DNA from: Ulota crispa
Lineage: Eukaryota > Streptophyta > Bryopsida > Orthotrichales > Orthotrichaceae
Assembly (NCBI GenBank): GCA_963920765.1
Contig: OY987248.1
Coordinates: forward strand, 7,598,539-7,662,538
DNA: 64,000 bases
Reading direction: 5' to 3'
Shown here: positions 34,727-45,558 of the stretch, in pieces
Numbering within the stretch: the stretch's first letter is position 1
Layout: each line of letters begins with the position of its first letter
The notes under the pieces: model-generated
Told to the model about the DNA's origin: nothing
The model's input: the letters and a program-made list of their open reading frames with translations, nothing else
Databases searched by the model: none
Position numbers and translations under genes: made by a program

Positions 34727-35150
34727 AAATTTGCCGAAACCAAAGCTATAACTATTGAAACATCTTATGATATACTTACATTAATGAAAAATACATGTCT
34801 CAGGGATTACATCACTGGATTCAAACACGTGTCCACAGCAGAGTCCACTGACGACTACAACAACTACCACGTAGCTAGTCCACAAAACCAGTGCATCATG
34901 TCCTGAGGGAGCCTGGGTTGGACTTGGTCACTACAACAAACTAATTAGGTACCTTCTTCATCTGTTTTGATACCCTTGTAGTAAGTACTATTGATATCCA
35001 AGCAGAGCTTACGAAACTGTAGGTTTAGTCCATGTTATATATATTTGTATCCTATATATATAGTCCTTTAAGGAGATTTTTTTTAGTGCTACATTTTACT
35101 GTTTTGTAACTGTATATTGCTATTTCTGGACTTGTAATTGAGGGCTCCAA

Positions 35151-38100
35151 TTACACAAGTTCGAAGCCATGTTTCAAGGCCGCTTCCCAGACTGTGTCAA
35201 TACGCTCTGTGTTGATAGGTCCAACTTCATGGTGTTTCCATTTCTCCAGGAAATGTACCAGTCCTGCTGCATGGCAAGCGTGCACCACTCCACGTGGCAA
35301 CGAGACCTGCAATTGTAGAGACAATGGTTTTTAATCAGTTGAAGATTCAAAACTAAGTAGGTTGGTGATTTGTTAAGAATTTGCTGGCATTAGGTTTGCA
35401 TTCACTGTGGTTTTGGCAAAGTTACCTCGCATGATCGCAGGCCTTTGATGCTGTTAGGGACTCGCATGGCAGGATACGTCCCATACGTACAATCCTTGCG
35501 AGACTGGGGTAAGGGTTTGTGAAGGTTGAACTGATGAAAATGAGCTCCTGCTGGAGCCCACTCCTGGTCCTTGGCTTCAATGCTCTCCTCCAGTATCCAT
35601 ACCTAATTGTTACATAAAAACATTTCTCAGCATTTGGTGGCAAGGTCCCGTGCATGTCAAAAATGCTAAAATATAAGCCCTAGTTCTTTTATTATGGTAA
35701 ATGTGTTCAGTTGCGAAAAACTGGATTTTAAATTTAAGAGAAAAAAACGTTAAAAAGGATAAATAAGAATTGCAACAAAGGTGCTTAGAAAGTAAATGAT
35801 GCATCCGTGAGAACTGAGAGTTATTTTTAGAGAAATGTGGGATTGAAGAGAGGTTTGGATGGGCTTACCGGGCATTGTTGCCCTGCTTGAAACTTGGTCA
35901 CATTCACAAGAAATGGACGACTGTCACGTGGCAGCTCTGATTGAATTGTCTCAAAACATCGCCGTGTCGGTGTTAGCATCTGCTCTTCCACGTACACACC
36001 GAAAATGCAGAAGTGAATGGCAGCGGATTTATCATGACTGGAAAATATACGAGGTACTTCACCCCCCCAAGTGCTCCAGAGTTCATTTTGTAGATGAATG
36101 ATTTATAGTGATATCTTCTCAAAATTAAAATTAGAATAACTGTTTGTTCAAGCAATGGTACAAATAATAACCTTCAGGGAAAAAAGGAGAAAAGAAAAAA
36201 GAACATTCGAAAAGGAATTGGGTTTGTAAAGGTTGAATGACATGGTATGAAGTTTTGAACTAAGAGATACATATCAAAAAGAACTTGAGGATATCGTTGG
36301 ATGTCACTATGACATACGTAGTTAGAAATTACATGCATATTCCAAAATTAGTTAATCACGACATATGCTCTATCTTTCCTAAGTAATGCAGTAAACCACA
36401 CTAAAACAAAATTAACTACGTTTGAGGTGCAATAACAGTTAAAGAGCACATAAATTCTTTATGTTTGTTCAAATAGCATATTACTTTTCAAAAGTGTGGC
36501 ACTCAAGCAAGTAGAGCTCTAGAAAGCAGTTACAAATAGTGTCCAAATGGAGCTTTCGAAATAGGTATCTCAAAAAAAGCCAAATATCTGCAACTTTCCA
36601 AAACTTTTCATAAGTTTCCAATTTTTTTTGAAACTGTTTTAAAACTTTGTGAAACTTTGTGAAACTTTGTGGAGACTTTGTGAAACTTTTTGAAACGTGT
36701 TTGAGATTTTTTGGAGGTTTTTGGGAATGGGAAGGAGAAGGCTATTATACCAGGACGCGGACTCCTCGAGAGGAGAGGTAGAGAGCGAGAGCGCGGCTGA
36801 CATCCAAGGACCCCACCAGAAACACTTCCTTCACCAGGGCCGGCAGTCTCTTCAGCACAACCGCTGCTGTCAAAGTGTACCCCGACACCACACGAATATT
36901 CAGCTCCGGATTCCTTTGCACTGGAAGTGTACCTCCTCCATTCAAGCTCGCATCCTGCTCTCATCAAGCCCACCCTCCCTCATCAGCACAAAACCTCCGG
37001 GTTCCACTCTTCACCATCGCTGCAGCAAGTCTTGCAGCAAAACCAACAACCAAACAAAACCAACAAAAAAAGGTACAAATCACACTACATCTATGTCTAT
37101 TCATTTGTGTTCTTCTGGTGTCAGATTTCTAGATAAACAAGATGTTTTTTGTATAGATGTTTGCGTTTGTATCTGTATTGTCACTATTGCGTGTGCTGCG
37201 TTAGAGAAGTTTCAATAACTACGTGGGGAATGCTAAACCGTGAATGAGCCCTGAGTCTCCATGAGCCGTGAGCTTGGATTTTTTGTCAAAATACTAAATT
37301 TCACCTATAATTGTGTACATAGGGCCCTCTAATTGTGCATTTTAAACTTTCATCGCTCAGTTCTTTTAGTTCTTTCATTGATTTTGAGCTCAAAATTGGT
37401 TCCCGCACACAAAATTGTGGCTCAACGCTCATGGCTCACCATTTTACGCTCACAAAATAGTGTCAAATTGTGAGAGGGTTTTATGATGCATGGGGGAACT
37501 CTAAACCCTAAACTCGAACCTCAAAACCCAAAACTGAAACCCTAAACTGATCACTCAAGATTTTGTGTGTGATTGAGACATGGTAATTGAGAGGTATATT
37601 TTGTTGTCTTTTTGTTCTTTCGGAACTAGGGTTTAGGGTTTAGGGTCACGAACCTTGTTGAGCATGCCGAGACCGATGACCCGGCACCCTTCGGCATCCG
37701 CCGTAAGAATAGCATTCTCTATGAGGGCATTGATTCGATTCTTTTCCAGTGACAAGGAGTACTGTGCACCATGGCAAAGATAAAATAAGTTAATCAATCA
37801 AACAGGAAAATTCACTCTCATGAATAATAAATTTAAAAACCATGCTCAGATTCAGCAATATGGTATTAGGAAGTTTCAAAGTTTAAGGGAAAAAAACCGA
37901 TTTTCAAAAGTGACAAAATATTTCAAAGAAAAATATCCTCTTTTTCTCATGCAAAATCTGGTTTCCCAAACTAAGTTAGATCAATGCGATCCAATCTTGG
38001 AGATGTATCACTCTCTCGAAAAGGTGAATGGAAGAGAGGGTTATGACTCTCGGTTTTTTAATTTTTTTTGGTTTTGTTGTTTTCACTTTGTTTTTGGTAC

Positions 38101-41100
38101 CTGGAATCGGTACCGAGGAATGACCCAAGTTTCCCCTTTCACACCAGGAATCCTGTATTTGTCTGCTGCGAAAGTCTGGCCACACAACCACAGCAGCATC
38201 ATCACCAGCGCTGCCACGGGATACAGAGGCCACAGCAGCCAGTGCGGAGTATACGGCGATGCAGCAAATGACTGGATGCCAAGTGTCACGTGGAACATGT
38301 GTAACAAATCCATCCCGTGCGTCAGGTACACAAAGTTTGTGCGCTCCTTCACTCCTGCAAAAAAATGACCACACCAAATTTCATATCCAAAACCCAAAAA
38401 CCTCGGTTTCTGCTCCAATTCCAATACGTCATACTCCCCAGTGGGGGGTGTCTAAAATAAACGGATCAAAACATGTCATCTTTTTAGTTGATTTTCCTTG
38501 AATGACAAATCGATGCAAGCTTTAATCCACTTTGGTTCATTGGATTTGGACTCTTGTTGAGTTAGTTATGAATGGTTGAAGTTAGAACTTGAACGGCAAC
38601 TTTTTGCACTCCCCAACTTACAAAAGTAAGTAGAGAATATTAAAACAATACTAAAACAATAACAATTTTTGGTTGGCCCTTAAGTAACCACTTGTGCATT
38701 CACGACAACTAAATGCCTATGACTAAATATCTTTGAATGGAAAACGACGTTTTCAACTTCTTTCTATTGTTGATTGTAGTCTATTAACTCCAAAGTATCA
38801 TTTACACATTTTAGTGAAAAAAAGAAGTTGATCTAGAAGAGAGTTCGGATCTTGCGCAGAACGTGATCTCTTGAGATAAAAACTTTATTATTGACGGATC
38901 TCTCAATGCAAGCGCACTCGTAATACTGAAATTGGATATTGAACTGTTTTTGTTTTACAGTGATGCAAATAGGATGATTTCGAGCGACCTTGGATCTGTG
39001 CAAGAGGGGGTGAGTACCTTTACGAACAGAGTGATAGAGGGAGTCTGTATTTTTGTCCATGGTTCCACCCCAGTAGTCATATATGGGCATGAACAAGCAG
39101 AAGTTGGTGTGGACTTGCGAGTGATGCAAAGAATGATATCTGCAAAGCCATGAAAATGAGGGTTTCAAGTACCCAAAAAAACCTCGTCTTTACAAAAAGA
39201 TACAATTAAGGCCTTGTTGTTGAGGACTACTCCCTCTGTCCCTCTAAAAACGTCCAAAAGCTTCCTTGCAAAGGATTAACTGTGTTTTTAGTCTTTGTGC
39301 TAGTGACTCGTACATTCTAGAATCAATATACCATCTACCAAATGTATGCAAAATCTCTAGTTTTGATGTTGCCGTTTAGGCACCCAAATTCCATGCAAAA
39401 AGTACCATATTTGTGCATGCTGCCAGCTCCTCATTGTTGATGATTTAAAGATTAGTAGCAACAATGATACCTCATATGGGCAAGACCAAGGCCCCCATGA
39501 GATCATTGAACATGACAAACGCTTTCTCAGCGTTTGAAATCAGCAAAAGGGAGCTTTTGAGAGGTACAAGAAATGTGTCTGACTTGGACGTTTTTAGAGG
39601 GACAGAGGGAGTATTTTTCAAGGGTCAAAAAGAGGGCTTACGTTGGAGTGTAGATGAGATACTTGAGAGGTGGACAGGCACGGAACAGCACTTCGGGAAC
39701 AAATTCAAAGTTGCAGTGCCCCACGGCATTCATCACGTCAAACCCAATGAAGTAGAAGTAAAGGGTGCTGATGGCTATCCGGCCCAGGGCCCACGTTCCT
39801 ACGACTGGAATGGTGAAGTTCAAGGCGTACATGACGTGCTCTGCAAACGGATGAACTGTTCCTGCAAGCTCCATCAAAATGCAACCAAATTAGCCACTTT
39901 GCTCACAACTCTTTGCAAAAGCTAAGTCTCATTCTTCCCAGCTTCTTTTTAGTGAGCCAATTTATGTTGGGGAAAATTTCATGGATATCCCTGAAGATCG
40001 CCATATTTACATAAATACCCCTGGTTTTTCAGAAATTACACAAATACCCTTGGTCCATGATTTTGGTCCATACTTTTCAAGCGTTTGTTTTCTTATGCAC
40101 GCTACTTCTTTCATGACCAACGTTAAAACAAAAACAAGGAGTCCAATAGAAAGGAAAGAAGCAGCGTGCACACAAGGGAGAAAACGCGATATTCGTTAAT
40201 TTGGGAAAAACAGGGGTCCCACTTTGTTTTCCCCTTTAAAACCAGATTCGAAGGTATCAGATTCAATATGAGCCACTAAAACTTTTTCCCTTGCAAATCC
40301 CTCCTCTCAGGTGAGGGCACTTGTCGGTTTGAGGTGATCACCTCAAACTTCCTGACTCACTTCCTGAAAGTCCCAAAATGTACCATTTTTTCCCAAATTA
40401 ACAAATATCGCGTTAGAAAGAAGTGACATGCACAAATTAACAAACGTCTGAAAATTATGGACCAAGGGTACTTGTGTAATTTCTGAATAACTAGGGGTAT
40501 TCATGTAAATATAGCAAACTCTAGGGGTATCCATGAAATGTTCCCTGTATGTTATGCTACCCTTTGCTAAATTGGCTGGATTTATGTAAATATAGCAAAC
40601 TCTAGGGGTATCCATGAAATGTTCCCTGTATGTTATGCTACCCTTTGCTAAATTGGCTGGATTCATGTAAATATAGCAAACTCTAGGGGTATCCATGAAA
40701 TGTTCCCTGTATGTTATGCTACCCTTTGCTAAATTGGCTGGATTCATGCATGGTTCTTCGTAAACTGTGACAAAATCAGTGATGCTAACTTGTGTTGAGT
40801 TGCCAATGTGAAAAATGTGCACAGAGAGTACATGGTCTCTAGATTCGTGCAGGGCTGTCAGAGTGCAAGGGAGCTGGGGTTTAGGGTTTAGTAGGCTACC
40901 TGCATTGGCTTCAGTGATGAACAAGGAGTGGTGGTGGGAGTGGTAGCGGCTGAAGAGGTAATGGTTGTGGAGCGCGCGGTGGAGCCAGTAATAAATGGCC
41001 TCTGTAGGACCCATATGCAACAACAAGCATATCACCAACCCTCCCTTGTCCCACATGGGATACGAATGGCCTCCAAACAAGGGAACCATGTACACGGCCA

Positions 41101-43236
41101 CCACGGCTATAGTGTCCAATATGATGTAATCATCCCTGCAAACACCCCCCCACATTCCATTTTGACATTACTCTCTTAGCCTCCATTCCTTCAACCCTTC
41201 CATATTTGAGTCTTCTAAACACCACCATTCCAGCAAGAAAACGCCACGTGGCAAAACAAATATCTACATAACCAGTTCGTTCAAGCAGGTTCACGTTGAC
41301 ACACATCCTTAGAAAAGGGTAAAATTACACGTGGACAACCAAGTCTATTGTCCAACCTTGATGAAAAAATTTACATTTGAATGTGACTTTTTCACAAAAC
41401 AATATTCGTACTCTTGAACTCAAAACTGCAACAAACATCATATTCGTTAAAAGGGGAAAAACACTGTCCCGTTTGTTTTTCACCTGAATCCAAAAAGCCC
41501 CCCCTTAATTCAATTAAGGAGGTCACCTGAAACCTGCGGAACTTCTGCCCAAAATTCCAGACTTTCTGTCCAAAAGAGCGTATTTCTGGATGATATATAT
41601 CTCATTTCATAGGAAAACAGTCAACGGATTCCGAATTTGATGGATATGGCGTTCTCAGAAAAAAAAAAAAAAGCCAATGCTAACTTGTAAGAGTTGTACC
41701 CTTTTAATGAATATGATGTTAACAGGCTTAGTCGAAGAAAGTCAAGAAATCACAATTACACCGCAACCAGCTCATATTGAAACTCCATATCCAGAATGTG
41801 GGATAAAAATGTTCACCATAGATACATGGTCCTACACCCATGGAGTCACCATGTACCCGTCATGTTACGTTCATCTTTCAAGTGGGCATTTCAATAAGAG
41901 CTCGTTGTGGAGAATATAAAGCTAGTAGATTTTACACAATGACACCTCCTTAACGGCAACTCGGCAAGTATCACCTTAACCATGTCGGTACACTTAAAAT
42001 GAATAAATCCTTGCATAGTCCAAACCAAACTCCTGCTTGTAAGAGCTCAGATGGTATCAACTTAAATACTAAGGTAGGAGGTTCTAAAAGCGTGCAGGCT
42101 CTAAAATGATGCACCTCCTCAAGTGTACTTTGTTTGTACATGCTGTTTTCCATATTCCTTCAACAATGTCCAGGCAATGTACATTTGATTTGAGGAGGTG
42201 CACCATTTTAGAGCCCTTCTATGGCCTTTCCACTTCAAAGTTTCATAACTAATTCCACAAAGCTCCAAATAATATGACACAACTTGGGTTAGATGCCAAT
42301 TCCTCTTAGTCTTTCAAGGAAAATTTACTGGAAAAAATGTTTCAAGAAGTTTTACCCCCCAACATTTGGTTTCAGCCCTTAGATGTTCCCATTCATGAGC
42401 CTCCTACCTTAGAGCATTTCTACACTCAAACTACGCACGGAATGCAGAGTTCTGAACTCCAAACCATATCATTCTATTTCCAGTCACTATAAACCTCTAC
42501 TAGCTACACTTAGTTCCGGGACTATTAACATGAGCATAATGTGGAAATCTAAAGCCGTGGTGACGTGGCAGGCAGGGGGTGTGGTTTAGGAGTTGGAAGG
42601 CTGGAGGCTGCTAGCTCACCAGTTGCTGGAGTGATCGACGGAGTCAAAGGTGATGCCTTTCTTCTGGATCTCGTGCTGCCTCGTCAGGAACGGCCACCTC
42701 GACAGCGTGATGCACAATTGGCCCACGAAGTGCCTCGCTGCGGCCAGCGTCAGCATGTGCACGTAAAAGTTGTTGCGGTCCTTCACTCCCCTGCACCGGT
42801 TGTACACCTCCGCCACCAGTATTGGCAAATACATCACGTACTACATCCACAAACATACACGTCCAACGTCAAATCACCAAACGCACACATATACACACAT
42901 ACACACCAGTGAGAGCTCAACCTTGCCTCAAAAGGACTTCGACATCGTTTTTACGACACACCTGTAGAACTTGACATTCGACACACCTGTAGAACTTGAC
43001 ATTTGACTCACCTGTAGAACTTGACATACTACAGTCACATTGTTTGTTACGTTGTTTCCACAAGTTGGTCGCATATTGGCAGTAGAGCATATTAATTATT
43101 GGCTATGGAGAAGGCGAGAGAGATGAGAGAGTTGTGCGGAGAACCTTGCTTGAGAGGGGGATCAATAGCTCACCTTAAAGTTGCCCAAGCAGTGCCATGG
43201 AAACTGTGTCCATGGCCCAGGCTGAATAGCCTTCAT
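35151..43236 (-). CDS. CER1-like very-long-chain aldehyde decarbonylase / alkane-forming protein, intact, 11 exons
   Basis: Exons: 43236-43174, 42840-42620, 41135-40900, 39861-39642, 39139-39018, 38354-38101, 37761-37654, 36954-36751, 35979-35869, 35602-35426, 35306-35151; 623 aa, close to the roughly 625 aa of the Arabidopsis protein. CER1 proteins work in the ER with CER3 to turn very-long-chain acyl groups into cuticular wax alkanes. Seen here: N-terminal [14 protein letters not shown]; hydrophobic membrane segments; the three His clusters of the fatty-acid-hydroxylase fold, H147-x3-H151, H160-x-HHH164 and H249-x2-HH253; VIPRYRFQ near 365; then the C-terminal WAX2-type domain from about 372 with [23 protein letters not shown] and [11 protein letters not shown]. 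All junctions are GT-AG and keep phase. Its stop lies 424 bases from the channel gene's stop, so the two transcripts converge. CER1 and CER3/WAX2 share this layout; the complete His clusters favour CER1. Confidence 0.93.
36625..36700 (+). repeat. Short GTGAAACTTT tandem repeat
   Basis: AACTTTGTGAAACTTTGTG continues for several 10-base units with slight changes. It lies in intron 8 of the CER1-like gene, just past exon 8. Confidence 0.65.
37224..37465. mobile_element. MITE with GGGGAATGCTA ends
   Basis: GGGGAATGCTAAACCGTGAA at the left, CTCACAAAATAGTGTC at the right, and the GTGTACATAGGGCCCTCTAA and GATTTTGAGCTCAAAATT blocks of the family at 29891. It lies in intron 7 of the CER1-like gene. 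Confidence 0.7.
37494..37648. repeat. Telomere-like repeats in intron 7 of the CER1-like gene
   Basis: AAACCCTAAACTCG and AACCCTAAACTGA occur at 37503-37550, and AGGGTTTAGGGTTTAGGG at 37628-37645. The second block ends a few bases from the exon 7 donor (exon ends at 37654). Confidence 0.7.
39230..39611. mobile_element. Tc1/mariner-type MITE, TA target duplication
   Basis: CTCCCTCTGTCCCTCT and AGAGGGACAGAGGGAG are perfect inverted ends flanked by TA. It lies in intron 4 of the CER1-like gene, 30 bases from the end of exon 4. Confidence 0.88.
39970..40545. mobile_element. Fold-back MITE (GGGAAAATTTCAT family) split by a nested MITE
   Basis: The left arm GGGAAAATTTCATGGATATC and the right arm GGGGTATCCATGAAATGTTC are those of 5018-5341. 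The element is longer (576 bp) because another MITE sits inside at 40183-40414. It lies in intron 3 of the CER1-like gene. Confidence 0.8.
40183..40414. mobile_element. Nested MITE, AACACCAT-ended family, 4-bp duplication AGAA
   Basis: Ends AACGCGATATTCGTTAATTT and the inverse AAATTAACAAATATCGCGTT. Both sides are flanked by AGAA. The interior contains GAGGTGATCACCTCAAAC. Confidence 0.8.
40503..40750 (-). repeat. Three tandem 81-bp units derived from a MITE end
   Basis: ATGTAAATATAGCAAACTCT recurs at about 40503, 40584 and 40665 with an 81-base period, ending near 40746. Each unit contains the right end of the fold-back MITE plus TATGTTATGCTACCC. Because 81 is a multiple of three, the minus strand stays open through all units and encodes three copies of a 27-residue sequence ([17 protein letters not shown] and following). 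The frame joins exon 3 of the CER1-like gene in phase. Confidence 0.8.
40876..40892 (-). repeat. Telomere-like repeat next to the exon 3 donor
   Basis: GGGGTTTAGGGTTTAG on the plus strand, so CTAAACCCTAAACCCC on the coding strand, starting 8 bases into intron 3 of the CER1-like gene. Confidence 0.7.
41434..41653. mobile_element. MITE, AACACCAT-ended family (diverged copy)
   Basis: Left AACATCATATTCGTTAAAAG and right GATGGATATGGCGTT fit the family ends. The flanks AACA and CTCA do not match, so no target duplication is supported. It lies in intron 2 of the CER1-like gene. Confidence 0.55.
42069..42412. mobile_element. MITE with CTAAGGTAGGAGG ends
   Basis: CTAAGGTAGGAGGTTC at the left is the inverse of GAGCCTCCTACCTTAG at the right. 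It is homologous over its length, in inverse orientation, to 18129-18459. It lies in intron 2 of the CER1-like gene. Confidence 0.75.
42952..43026 (-). repeat. Three 25-bp units, each with an AG|GT splice-like junction
   Basis: CACCTGTAGAACTTGACAT recurs at 42959, 42984 and 43009. On the coding strand each unit reads TTCTACAG followed by GTGTGTC or GTGAGTC, so each resembles an acceptor directly joined to a donor. It lies in intron 1 of the CER1-like gene. Confidence 0.75.
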
Positions 43237-43467
43237 GACAACAAGCGAAGTGCAGATTAGATTACTGCAGTCGGTGTCGAGTTTTGAACGCAGAAGAAAG
43301 GAAGAAAGAGAATGGGAAGAGCGGAGTGATCAGTGTAGACAATATGCTATGGTGACTGTGGCACTCTGCAAGCTAACTCTGCAAGTTGAGCAATGTTGAA
43401 ACTGTAACACTGCAAGTAGAGAGACGTAGAGAATGAGTGGTGGTGATCAGACTCCTTGAAGCTCGAC

Positions 43468-43492
43468 TGCTCGACTGCTCGACTGCAAAACT
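43468..43492 (+). repeat. Three-copy CTCGACTG tandem repeat
   Basis: GCTCGACTGCTCGACTGCTC continues to CGACTGC. It lies about 230-255 bases upstream of the CER1-like start codon, probably in promoter or 5' untranslated sequence. Confidence 0.75.
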
Positions 43493-43686
43493 CCTCTAAA
43501 GCTTAAGTGCTGATAGCGGATCATAGTGGCAGACTCAAGTGCAGAGTGAAATGTTGACAGGTTAAGCAAGCAGACTCATAAGCCGGCTTGAATTATGAGA
43601 GAGACGGTGCCATGTCTCAATGAAAATCAGTCATAGCCTGGTTGGTCGAGAGGTTGGAAGTTGCGGCTGATTTATAGCTTCCCATT

Positions 43687-43800
43687 ATGTCCCACGTCTC
43701 AAGTACCATGTCCTACGTCCCAAGTATAATGTCCCAGGTCCCAAATACCATGTCCCGTATCCCATGTCCCTACTCTTACGTACCATGTCCCAAGTCCTGG
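43687..43800 (+). repeat. 21-bp minisatellite upstream of the CER1-like gene
   Basis: Units of the form ATGTCCCACGTCCCAAGTACC are repeated about four to five times with drift. The plus-strand frame over it would read MSHVSST, MSYVPSI, MSQVPNT, but nothing suggests that it is translated. Confidence 0.75.
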
Positions 43801-43896
43801 TTCATTCAGAGACGCGTACAAGGCGGCCCTTTTTGGAACTGTTTGCCGTCAAGAAAGTGGAGTTTTGACCCCCAAGATCTGAGTCCACTACAGTGA

Positions 43897-45295
43897 GAAT
43901 CTAGCTTGAGAGTGGAATTCAAGAGTCAAGAGGGTCACTACTCACTAGGGTATAGTGATACACGCCACTCCCTGCATTACAAAAGTGGGGCAACCATTCG
44001 AAGTGAAATAGAAATTCTAACTTTGCTAAGGCATCACTATCTCTAATTACCTTAGGAAAGGTAAAGGTGATATTTGTTAATTTGGGAAAAAGCATTTCTC
44101 AGAACAAATTCTAGAGATACGGAATTTTACATTTTTGAGAATATTTTGGTGATTTGAAGTTAATTTTTTTTTGATAATTTCTTCAAAATATTTCATAACT
44201 AATGTGAGGTATTGAAAAAATCATCATAAAATTCACTCTAAATCACCAAAAAGCCCTTAGAATGAAAAATTCAAAAGTTTCAAAACTAATGTTTTTTCCT
44301 GAATTAAGGAATACCTCATTGTTTGCCATACTATACTACTTGTGCTTGAAGTGTCAGTACCCATGCACTGCCTAAAACTCGTTCCCTAGTTCCACTACTC
44401 ATGCACTGCCTAAAGGCTAAAACTCGTTCCCTAGTTCCACTCGGAGGCTCATTTGCTAATCGTTTACCATATCTTGTAGCATATATTTGCCAAAGAGCTG
44501 AGACAACAAGGACATGGTGTGAACCGCCCGTAATTTTGGCCAAATACTTGACATGAAATACGACTAGGCTCAGCGGTGCTCTCTAATTGCACCAGCTCAA
44601 TGAGAACTGGCATGGTGTGGACACATCTGATTGGAAAGGGGCTTTTCAGTGATCACATGACAATCAAAGAGCAGGTGGTGCCAGGTGGGCTTGTGCGAGA
44701 GGAGGCACGTCTAATCCAGCGCAGCAGCCTAATGGCGTTTGAGTGTACAGGAATAGCCACTTGACACACATCAATTCTTGTTATATCGGCAGCAGTTGCA
44801 GCGCTGCATGTCAAGAATGTGACATATTCAGTTTGTGTACCCATTTCACCCCTTCAATGGCAATGGTCATTTCACTTTGCAGACCTTTCAATTCCCCCTT
44901 CTGCACACTAAAGTACCGCCTGGTGCCGCCCGTGACCACGTCATCAGTAGCCAGCCGTTTAAAAGCAATTGTCCTCTCGAGTCTCGACTGACTAACTGCT
45001 GAGAACGGACCAGATAGTTCTAACTTTCTATAGTGTACGTGTCCAGGACTCATGGTAGAAGCAATGAGCAATGAGATCCAAAGAATAGTGGAAAAGTCAT
45101 TTAATTGAAGGGAAATTATCAAAAATAGGCATGACAAATGGCCAAATATCAAAAGTAGGCCTTGCAACTATGGTGGTCAAAATGTTGTACATGTTTATAT
45201 CTTTCCAAATCAAATAGATTTGTGATAGTTTTGCTTATGGTGACCTAGACCATCATATCAATTGCAATGTATAGTAGAACATCTAAAAAGCAATT
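43897..45295. other. Intergenic, GC-richer island without a defined gene
   Basis: The part 44560-45060 is close to 50 percent GC, unlike its surroundings. Open frames exist on both strands; the most protein-like is on the minus strand at 44811-45053. At 44064-44320 a diverged inverted repeat with TATTTGTTAATTTGGG may be an old AACACCAT-type MITE. A direct duplication (CACTGCCTAAA, AACTCGTTCCCTAGTTCCAC) lies at 44365-44440. Confidence 0.4.
44811..45053 (-). CDS. Short open frame, possible gene fragment
   Basis: 80 codons from ATG at 45053 to a stop at 44811-44813. The residues SRLERTIAFKRLATDD, GGTRRYFSVQKGELKG and EMTIAIEGVKWVHKLN look protein-like and the base composition is higher in GC than the flanks. 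I do not recognise a family and see no supporting splice sites. It may be a remnant or a captured exon. Confidence 0.2.
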   Translation of the reverse strand: MSPGHVHYRKLELSGPFSAVSQSRLERTIAFKRLATDDVVTGGTRRYFSVQKGELKGLQSEMTIAIEGVKWVHKLNMSHS

Positions 45296-45558
45296 AACAT
45301 CATATTTGTTAAATTGGGAAAACGCAATTCCCAAATTGAACTTCACCTTAAATCCAAAAAGTTACCTTAAACCAAATTTGAAGGTATCAGACTCAATCTA
45401 AGCCACTAAGATTTTTCCTCGCAAATTCCTCCTCTTAGGTAAGGGCATGTGTACCAAAAAAACGTTGCTTAAACCCAAAGCTAGGTTTAAGGTGATCACC
45501 TTAAACCTTCAGAAGTCCCAAATTTGAATGTAGTTCCCAAATTAACAAATATGGCATT
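45296..45558. mobile_element. MITE, AACACCAT-ended family, 4-bp duplication AATT
   Basis: AACATCATATTTGTTAAATT at the left and AACAAATATGGCATT at the right, flanked on both sides by AATT. Internal CCTCCTCTTAGGTAAGGGCA and GGTGATCACCTTAAACC are shared with 40183 and 51653. Confidence 0.8.

Noticed and set aside
36697-37218. 173-codon frame on the plus strand
   Set aside because: It is antisense to exon 8 of the CER1-like gene, which matches the family residue by residue in phase with its neighbours.
37820-38368. 182-codon frame on the plus strand
   Set aside because: It lies antisense to exon 6 of the CER1-like gene and its intron, with no motif.
40503-40750. CRISPR-like direct repeats
   Set aside because: The 81-bp units are contiguous with no unique spacers and derive from a transposon end; the DNA is eukaryotic.
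40343-41155. 270-codon frame as a separate gene
   Set aside because: Its first part is exon 3 of the CER1-like gene and the rest is intron and transposon repeat; it is reported as possible intron retention only.
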